A program made the translations under genes and the position numbers. A stretch of DNA of 60,000 nucleotides from Owenia fusiformis (lineage: Eukaryota > Annelida > Polychaeta > Sabellida > Oweniidae): contig CAIIXF020000010.1 of assembly GCA_903813345.2 (NCBI GenBank), positions 26,252,425 through 26,312,424 of the forward strand. Reading direction: 5' to 3'. Position 1 is the first letter of the stretch. Each line of letters opens with the position of its first letter. Below, in pieces: positions 56,383-60,000 of the stretch. Below the pieces are notes generated by a model that saw nothing but the letters and a program-made list of their open reading frames with translations, had not been told where the DNA came from and searched no databases.

Positions 56383-58182
56383 GCTTATACACAAGAATTA
56401 CACTGGTGTGACTGGTGCATTCATCATGTGTTGTATTTGGGCACTGAGTATGAATATACATGTATGTGTATATAAGTTAGACACGTGGTTAGAAGTCTTG
56501 TGCACTACTGGTAAAGAGGGGCAATGTCAATGCGGTAGCCTGGCAGTCGTTTCAGTGTATTTCAATGTAAAGGGGACTTCCTAGGGGGGAGTTTTCTTTC
56601 AATTTTAAAATGAGTTAAAATTTGAAACCAAAACATCGATCTATTTTTTAAACTTAAAGTTTAAGATGTATTCTATTTAAATTCTATCAATGTTAAGCTA
56701 TATATCTGCTTTAAATAGGCTCATTAGCTTTTTGCAGATTATTGATATAGATGAGTGTGAAACTAGATATATTTCTCTCCAAGGCCAGACAAGAAATTGA
56801 CACAGTTTGAAAACTTGACACTGATTTAAATGAAGACTTAATGCAACCTCTCAATGCCATGCCAACCTGACATGTAACAAGTGAGCAATTACGCTGAATC
56901 ATCCAAGCTTAGACTGCATTTGACATTTTTATATGCCTCAATGGTTCTTCATTCAATCTTCGCTATTTCTGTATCATTGCCATTCGAATCATTGAGAAAT
57001 ATAAGAATGTCAGATGCAGTCTAAATTTTAATGATTTTGGGTGATAGCAGGATAGAATATCTGTGTCTCCATAGTAATAGAAGATACCAGAATTTTCCCA
57101 TTTGATATTAAATAAGGAATTTCTTGACATTGGATTTTCCAAAATTTGTTTCACAGAAATTCATTTTCTTCAATTAATATCACCATGCATTTTGGTGTGA
57201 TAATTTTGATGTGATAATTTTGATGTGACCCACATATGCATGGAACATCAGATTCTGTGAAATATAACATGAGTAGCACAACATAATAATGTTATCATCT
57301 TTACTAATATTGACGTGTTGCCTTTTAAGTAGCTAAAATGGGGAACCATTGCAATTACTCACTTGTCTGTCTGTCTGTCCAACCTGGCCTCCTAATATAT
57401 CTGTGTCAACAGAAGTGAAATATTTTATAACCTCTGTCGAAATTTTCAATTTTTCTGTTAATCATTCATTCAGAAATCCTCCTATGACTCTGCTCAAAAA
57501 GCTTGCGAAGAATTTGATTCTCGGCTCTCGTTGGTCTTAACTACAAAAGTATATCATTCATTTATTGAAAAAGTATAGGTTCTGCAGCAATATACAGTAT
57601 GTCCCAATGATTGAAAATGGCCACCACTTTTATCGTCAAAACATCTTTTTTGTGTCATAAATCATATTATTTCATTGATTTGCTTGAAATCATACAAATA
57701 GGTGTATATAATAACAATGATATCTATTTTGGCCACGGGTCAAAAGTGTTACAAATAATTCCAGAAAAAGTTGAAATGGCTACTACTTTTATTGAAAATA
57801 AATCACCCCATGAGAACATGATCATAAGGCTTAATAGACATAATCATAATCATAAGGCACAATATTACATTGAGCTTGATTTATTTCACAGGCTCTCACC
57901 CTCTTTACACTAGGTGCACTGTGTAAAAGGAAATCACATTTAATCTACCACATACTTCACTATTCACTCTGCGAATAGTTTAGTTTGATGGTATGTTTAC
58001 TGCATTAGGCAGATAATTTCATACCGCTAACCCTAGGGGAATATCCCCTGTTCTATCTGACTTTTCTTAATTCATCACTGAGGGTTGTAATTGATTACTC
58101 ATTAGTTGAGGCATCCATTGGTCATTGCACTCCAGTGGATTCAGGTTTATTAATGCACATGTATGTATACGTATATTTAGAG
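56383..58182. other. PTPN9 intron 11, unassigned
   Basis: No exon matching the remaining phosphatase domain was found. A CTGT run lies at 57366-57378. Otherwise AT-rich sequence without paired termini. Confidence 0.5.
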
Positions 58183-58386
58183 GTTATGTCACTATCGTGG
58201 CATATGTGCCATGATAGTGACATAAACGATTTATAACATACCTATGATGATGTAGACTTCGATTGATTGGTTATGACGTCAGCGCCTTGACCAATCAGAG
58301 AGTTAGCGGGCGCGGGCTTTTCAAAACTTATATTGGCCCGCTGTCTTGTGTACACTTTGCACTATACATCATCATAGGTATGCTAT
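58183..58386. mobile_element. Palindromic module with CCAAT/CRE core (copy 2)
   Basis: A shorter relative of 53048-53416. The left hairpin GTTATGTCACTATCGTGGCA/TGCCATGATAGTGACATAAAC has lost its long loop, and the second module (58233-58386) lacks about 90 bp present in copy 1. The core reads GATTGGTTATGACGTCAGCG then CCTTGACCAATCAG, with a perfect CRE (TGACGTCA) between opposed CCAAT boxes. Confidence 0.75.
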
Positions 58387-58444
58387 AAATTATATTATTG
58401 TGGAATTTGTTGAAAAAAAGTAACAAATTATAGTTTGAAATATG

Positions 58445-58676
58445 CACCATATAATTTGTAAAAGACAAGTCTCGGTTTCGAGAACAGTCTACTGGGCTAA
58501 TAATTGGTTTTAAGAAAAATATAGAAATAACATCCAAATTCAATTACGGATATTCAAAAGAGGACATTTAAATCTACAATATGTAAGAATATCAAAATTG
58601 TCCAAAGCAGGCGTAACATGCAGTAGACTGATGAACTTTGTTGCAACCCCCTCTTGACAATTGCTGGCTACGCCCC
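58445..58676. repeat. Third copy of the dispersed repeat seen at 10009
   Basis: Shares AAGTCTCGGTTTCGAGAACA, ATATAGAAATAACATCC, ATTCAAAAGAGGA and AACATGCAGTAGACTGATG with 10011-10790. It ends GGCTACGCCCCTG, a sequence resembling the terminus of some hAT-like MITEs; no matching left end is seen. Confidence 0.65.
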
Positions 58677-59829
58677 TGTAGTGTATCGTACATGTACTTT
58701 GACTTCCACCAATATATGGATATATATTTCCCATATTTTACAGTCATATTTTACATATCCATATAACAATGTGACCTCATGTACCAGAGGAATGCCTATA
58801 ATTATAATGAGAATTGTTATGTAATGCTTTTAATTGGTCATATGAACCAGTGCTTATAACTGTCAATTTGGAGTTGACATTTGAGATCTTAATTAGTAGT
58901 ATATCTGAAGTGAACATGTGGATTTGTAAAGTATGTCATTTTTTTAGGAAATGAATACCGTCTGTCATGAACACACTGTCTCCGTATTTTTGTGGCGGCG
59001 ATAAGCAGTTGGTAGTTGGTGGTTGGCAATCGGTGGTTGGCATCTGTAACGATTCTTAAAGGCCCCATATAAAGTTTAAACCACTTTGGCTTATATTGTA
59101 GTCTTACCCAATGTTATCAAAGTGTGATATGTGAAACTTTTTTTAAATTTCAAAATGTGGTTTTTGATAGACTTTTTGTTCTAAAATTTATGAATTTATT
59201 TAAAACCAACTTTTAGAGGTCCCTCATATTTCTAATTAGCCACAATGCATACCAATGCATAGCATTCATCCTCCCATGTTTTTTGCCGAAAAAAATTTAA
59301 AAATCGGTTCATAAATAAGCGAGAAATGAACTTATCAGTGCATGAAAATGGTTCTGAGAAAAATGCATTTCAAAATTTTAGTTCTCATAGAAACCAATGG
59401 TACAATGATATCTAAAACATAATTTATTGTTCCTTTTAACCTGGTTAGACAATCAACATTGTTTTTTATGAAAGTCTAACATATTAAGAAAAGATTGACA
59501 TCGAAAAAATAATTTCAATTTTTTTCAAAAAGTTTTTGGTACCTTAGTGACATCACTAATGTTTCAAAATATTTTTGATATGCTAAAACATTGAAGTGGC
59601 CCATTAAATATGGCATTTTATTATTGAAATAGTGTGTCCTTATTTCAATCTTTGCATTGGTGTTAAAATGGCGGGAAATTTGAATATTTGAAAAATGAAA
59701 TGCTCACAACTTTTTTATCAAAATTTTTTTTTGTTCAAAAATCTCTAAAATTACTTTTTAAGTCCAGACAAATAGTAAATGAATGATAAAAAAATATTTT
59801 CAAACTTTAGACGGGGACTTTAAAACTTG
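58677..59829. other. AT-rich intron with a GGTTGG cluster
   Basis: Around 59007-59042 the words GTTGGTAGTTGGTGGTTGG and GGTGGTTGGCATC form a short G-rich run. The rest has no recognised feature or exon. Confidence 0.45.
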
Positions 59830-60000
59830 CAATAACTTAACAAATAATGTTTAGTCTGACTCCAGTTTTTGGCATAATCATATACAAGTTTTCAGAAGTT
59901 CAAATTTGACTTTATATTTGAGATTTGACCTTCAATGACTTTTTCGAGGTCAAAAAAGGTATTTTTCATCTTGCTTCAAATTGACCAATTTCTTTTTCAA
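59830..60000. repeat. Partial copy of the dispersed repeat seen at 16860-16990
   Basis: GAGATTTGACCTTCAATGAC, GAGGTCAAAAAAGG and TTGCTTCAAATTGACCAA are variants of words in the repeat at 16431-17215. It continues past the window. Confidence 0.6.

Overview
The window is AT-rich animal DNA with split genes, GT-AG introns and very dense repeats. Its genes are ordinary metazoan housekeeping genes. The repeat styles (runs of CGTCCG at the heads of dispersed repeats, a DIRS retrotransposon, many foldback MITEs, long minisatellites) look most like a mollusc, probably a marine bivalve. The species call is an inference from repeat style only.

Three host genes can be read. (1) The last two coding exons of galactose-1-phosphate uridylyltransferase (GALT, + strand, stop at 3312); earlier exons lie left of the window. 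(2) A complete four-exon CDC34/UBE2R ubiquitin-conjugating enzyme gene on the - strand (8237-14086, 237 residues), tail to tail with GALT. (3) A large PTPN9 (MEG2) gene on the + strand, a CRAL-TRIO lipid-binding domain fused to a tyrosine phosphatase domain. Eleven exons run from 14411 to 55549, including the catalytic HCSAGIGRTG motif; the final exon or exons lie right of the window. CDC34 and PTPN9 are head to head, with 324 bp between start codons holding YY1-, CRE- and ETS-like sites, so they probably share a bidirectional promoter.

Most of the window is PTPN9 intron filled with mobile DNA. Intron 1 has a possible alternative first exon in a duplicated block, and a mariner-like element with another transposon inside its right terminal repeat. 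Intron 3 has a hAT element and a 43-bp minisatellite of about 39 copies. Intron 4 has a Harbinger-type MITE and then the most striking feature: about 24 copies of a 101-bp unit made of the 3' splice acceptor plus the first 79 bases of exon 5. Only the last copy continues into a full exon with a splice donor. Intron 9 contains a nearly intact 5.8-kb DIRS-type tyrosine-recombinase retrotransposon with inverted terminal repeats and an internal complementary region. Intron 10 (13.6 kb) holds nested hAT/mariner elements, tandem repeats and several palindromic foldback elements, one ending 50 bp before exon 11.

No tRNA, rRNA, CRISPR array or bacterial-style operon was seen. Terminal inverted repeats and target-site duplications were read by eye and should be confirmed by alignment.
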